Positions 62,662-64,000 of a stretch of DNA of 64,000 bases are shown piece by piece. Origin of the DNA: Luteibacter rhizovicinus (GTDB lineage Bacteria; Pseudomonadota; Gammaproteobacteria; Xanthomonadales; Rhodanobacteraceae). The first letter of the stretch is position 1; each line of letters opens with the position of its first letter. Position numbers and translations under genes: made by a program. Under the pieces are notes generated by a model. It was not told the origin of the DNA and searched no databases. It saw only the letters and a program-made list of their open reading frames with translations. Location of the stretch: positions 186,001 through 250,000 of the forward strand of contig NZ_SMCS01000003.1 of assembly GCF_004342265.1 (NCBI RefSeq), written 5' to 3'.

Positions 62662-63425
62662 AATGTCACCTCCATGGGAAGGCCCCAGTGCGCTTCGTAG
62701 CGCGGGCCCAGAAACGTCAATCCTTCGGCTGGCGCGGTGGCGCCGGCGACCTCGCGGTTACGTCCTTCCAGCAGTTCGGCCATCCACGCCACCGGCTGTT
62801 CGCCGCGCCCGATGGGCAGCAGCGAACCGACGATATTGCGCACCATGTGATGCAGGAACGCGTTTGCCTGGATTTCAACCACGACCTGGTTGTCTTCGCG
62901 GAACACGGAAATCGAATGTACGTTGCGACGCGCGTGCGTGGCCTGGCAGGAAATCGCCCGGAACGCCGAGAAATCGTGCTCGCCGATCAGGGCTTGTGCG
63001 GCGACGTGCATCGCTTCGGCATCCAGCGCGCGACGCTCCCACGCAACGAAGCGGGCATCCAGCGCCGGGCGTACCAGCCGCGGAAGAATACGGTAGCGAT
63101 ACTGCCGTGCGCGCGCGGAAAAGCGCGCATGGAAATCGTCGGCCACTGGCTGGGCCCACGTCACCGCTACGGAATGCGGCAGGTTCGAGCATGCGCCGAG
63201 AATCCAGCCGCGCATGTCGCGGACCACGTCGGTATCGAAATGAACGACCTGACAGCGCCCATGCACGCCCGCATCGGTACGGCCGGCGGCCGTGACCTCG
63301 ACAGGCTGTGCCGCGACCTTGGCCAGCGCCTTTTCGAGCGCGCCCTGCACGGTCGACGCATGGCTCAGCCGCTGCCAGCCGAAAAAGTCGGTGCCGTCGT
63401 ATTCGACGCCTAGAGCAATGCGCAT
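62658..63425 (-). CDS. truA: tRNA pseudouridine synthase A
   Basis: TruA makes pseudouridine at positions 38-40 in tRNA anticodon arms. The 255-residue protein begins [18 protein letters not shown] and has the catalytic [25 protein letters not shown] and [16 protein letters not shown] 63425 is chosen because the family starts at this sequence; the frame continues to 63521 without similarity. It is the first gene of the truA-trpF-trpB-trpA-accD run. Confidence 0.96.
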   Translation of the reverse strand: MRIALGVEYDGTDFFGWQRLSHASTVQGALEKALAKVAAQPVEVTAAGRTDAGVHGRCQVVHFDTDVVRDMRGWILGACSNLPHSVAVTWAQPVADDFHARFSARARQYRYRILPRLVRPALDARFVAWERRALDAEAMHVAAQALIGEHDFSAFRAISCQATHARRNVHSISVFREDNQVVVEIQANAFLHHMVRNIVGSLLPIGRGEQPVAWMAELLEGRNREVAGATAPAEGLTFLGPRYEAHWGLPMEVTL

Positions 63426-63518
63426 GGAGCAATGGACGGGTGGCGGAAACGCGTAAGGGTAGCACCCGAGGATAGCCGGGCGCTGCAGGAGCGCCCCCGT
63501 GTCCGGACCGGCAGAAAG

Positions 63519-63542
63519 CAAAAAGCCGGCTTTCGCCGGCTT
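63519..63542 (-). terminator. Intrinsic terminator after fimV
   Basis: The stem AAGCCGGC (63523-63530) / GCCGGCTT (63535-63542) has a four-base loop. On the minus strand it is followed by a short T-rich stretch. It lies 24 bases past the fimV stop and separates fimV from truA. Confidence 0.8.
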
Positions 63543-63565
63543 CCGCTTTACGGACGCGAAGGATC

Positions 63566-64000
63566 TCAGCCGATATCCGACAGAATCCGGCGTGCCGTGT
63601 CCTGCTGCATCTGCGAACCCTCGACGATCACTTCCTCGAGCATCGCGCGGGCACCATCGGCGTCGCCCATGTCTAGGTAGGCACGGGCCAGGTCGAGCTT
63701 GGTGTCGACCGGGTCGTCGCTGAAGTTCTCCGCTTCCGCGGCGAACGACGGTTCGTCGCCAAAGGACGGCTCGTCGAACTTCCAGGTGGACGGAACCTCT
63801 TCGGTGGCCGGCGTTTCGGCGACCGGCAGGTCATGCACCGGCTCGGAAGGAAGCACGTCGTCGAACGCCGAAACCGCGTCGTCGCGATGGGCGGCCGGCG
63901 CGACATACAGGGAGTCGGGAGTACCGATGTCGAACGCTTCCGGCGCGCTGTCGCGGGCTTCGGCGTCCGCGCGCTGCTGCGGCGTCAGATCGAAATTGAA
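63566..64000 (-). CDS. fimV: FimV C-terminal part, truncated by the window edge
   Basis: Only the last 144 residues are visible. They end in the conserved FimV C-terminal domain, with [19 protein letters not shown] and [17 protein letters not shown], a TPR-like helical hairpin. Upstream is an acidic, low-complexity stretch typical of the cytoplasmic part. FimV is an inner-membrane protein that organises type IV pili and polar complexes. The reading frame is open to base 64000. The truA start lies 141 bases downstream, past a terminator. Confidence 0.9.
   Translation of the reverse strand, partial: FNFDLTPQQRADAEARDSAPEAFDIGTPDSLYVAPAAHRDDAVSAFDDVLPSEPVHDLPVAETPATEEVPSTWKFDEPSFGDEPSFAAEAENFSDDPVDTKLDLARAYLDMGDADGARAMLEEVIVEGSQMQQDTARRILSDIG

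Noticed and set aside
1-64000. tRNA, rRNA, insertion sequences, prophage and integrase genes
   Set aside because: No cloverleaf with a CCA-type end, no rRNA motif, and no transposase or integrase domain was found by reading both strands.

Overview
The window looks like a chromosomal segment of a high-G+C gammaproteobacterium of the order Lysobacterales (Xanthomonadales), most likely Rhodanobacteraceae near Luteibacter or Dyella. That placement is an inference from gene order (truA-trpF-trpB-trpA-accD), a carbohydrate-type TonB-dependent receptor, an egtB-egtD pair, a five-step (HutF) histidine pathway and many GTAGGAGC-type palindromic repeats. No rRNA, tRNA, phage, insertion sequence or CRISPR array was seen.

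Layout. 1-8 kb is a galactoside locus: a truncated galactonate dehydratase faces a convergent operon of TonB-dependent receptor, aldose 1-epimerase-like protein and GH36 alpha-galactosidase. 8.4-13.1 kb holds small secreted proteins and lipoproteins of unknown function in visibly lower-G+C DNA, with at least two decayed genes. 13.1-18.9 kb carries a DUF899 protein, a glutathione transferase, a LysR regulator with an NAD(P)-binding partner, rlmJ, an Slp lipoprotein and a CDF-family transporter. mfd fills 19.0-22.5 kb, followed by egtB-egtD (22.7-25.0 kb), rlmKL, an amidase, tesB, a LysR/MFS pair, a DMT exporter and a chemoreceptor (to 36.1 kb).

36.8-42.5 kb is a histidine-degradation locus in which hutF diverges from an overlapping GNAT/nitrilase-clc-hutI operon. 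42.6-45.3 kb pairs a FimV-like TPR membrane protein with an FkbM methyltransferase. 45.4-48.2 kb is a tight four-gene module (outer-membrane-like protein, exported FMN-binding protein, ApbE flavin transferase, His-rich four-helix membrane protein) behind a Fur-box-like sequence. It is read here as a flavin-based electron-transfer system, possibly ferric reduction. 48.3-50.7 kb is a second cluster of small unknown proteins.

50.9-55.4 kb contains ribosomal protein THX and a zinc locus: a MerC-family protein and a CDF transporter diverge from a ZnuD-like receptor across one palindromic Zur operator, and zur itself follows. The rest is housekeeping: gltX, a glycosyltransferase/PAP2 pair, accD, trpA, trpB, trpF, truA and the end of fimV.

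At least two repeat families are scattered between genes: four REPIN-like REP doublets (one with its interior inverted) plus one solo REP, and a separate element of about 150 bp present twice. The strongest leads are the zinc locus with MerC under an apparent Zur operator and the flavin electron-transfer module.
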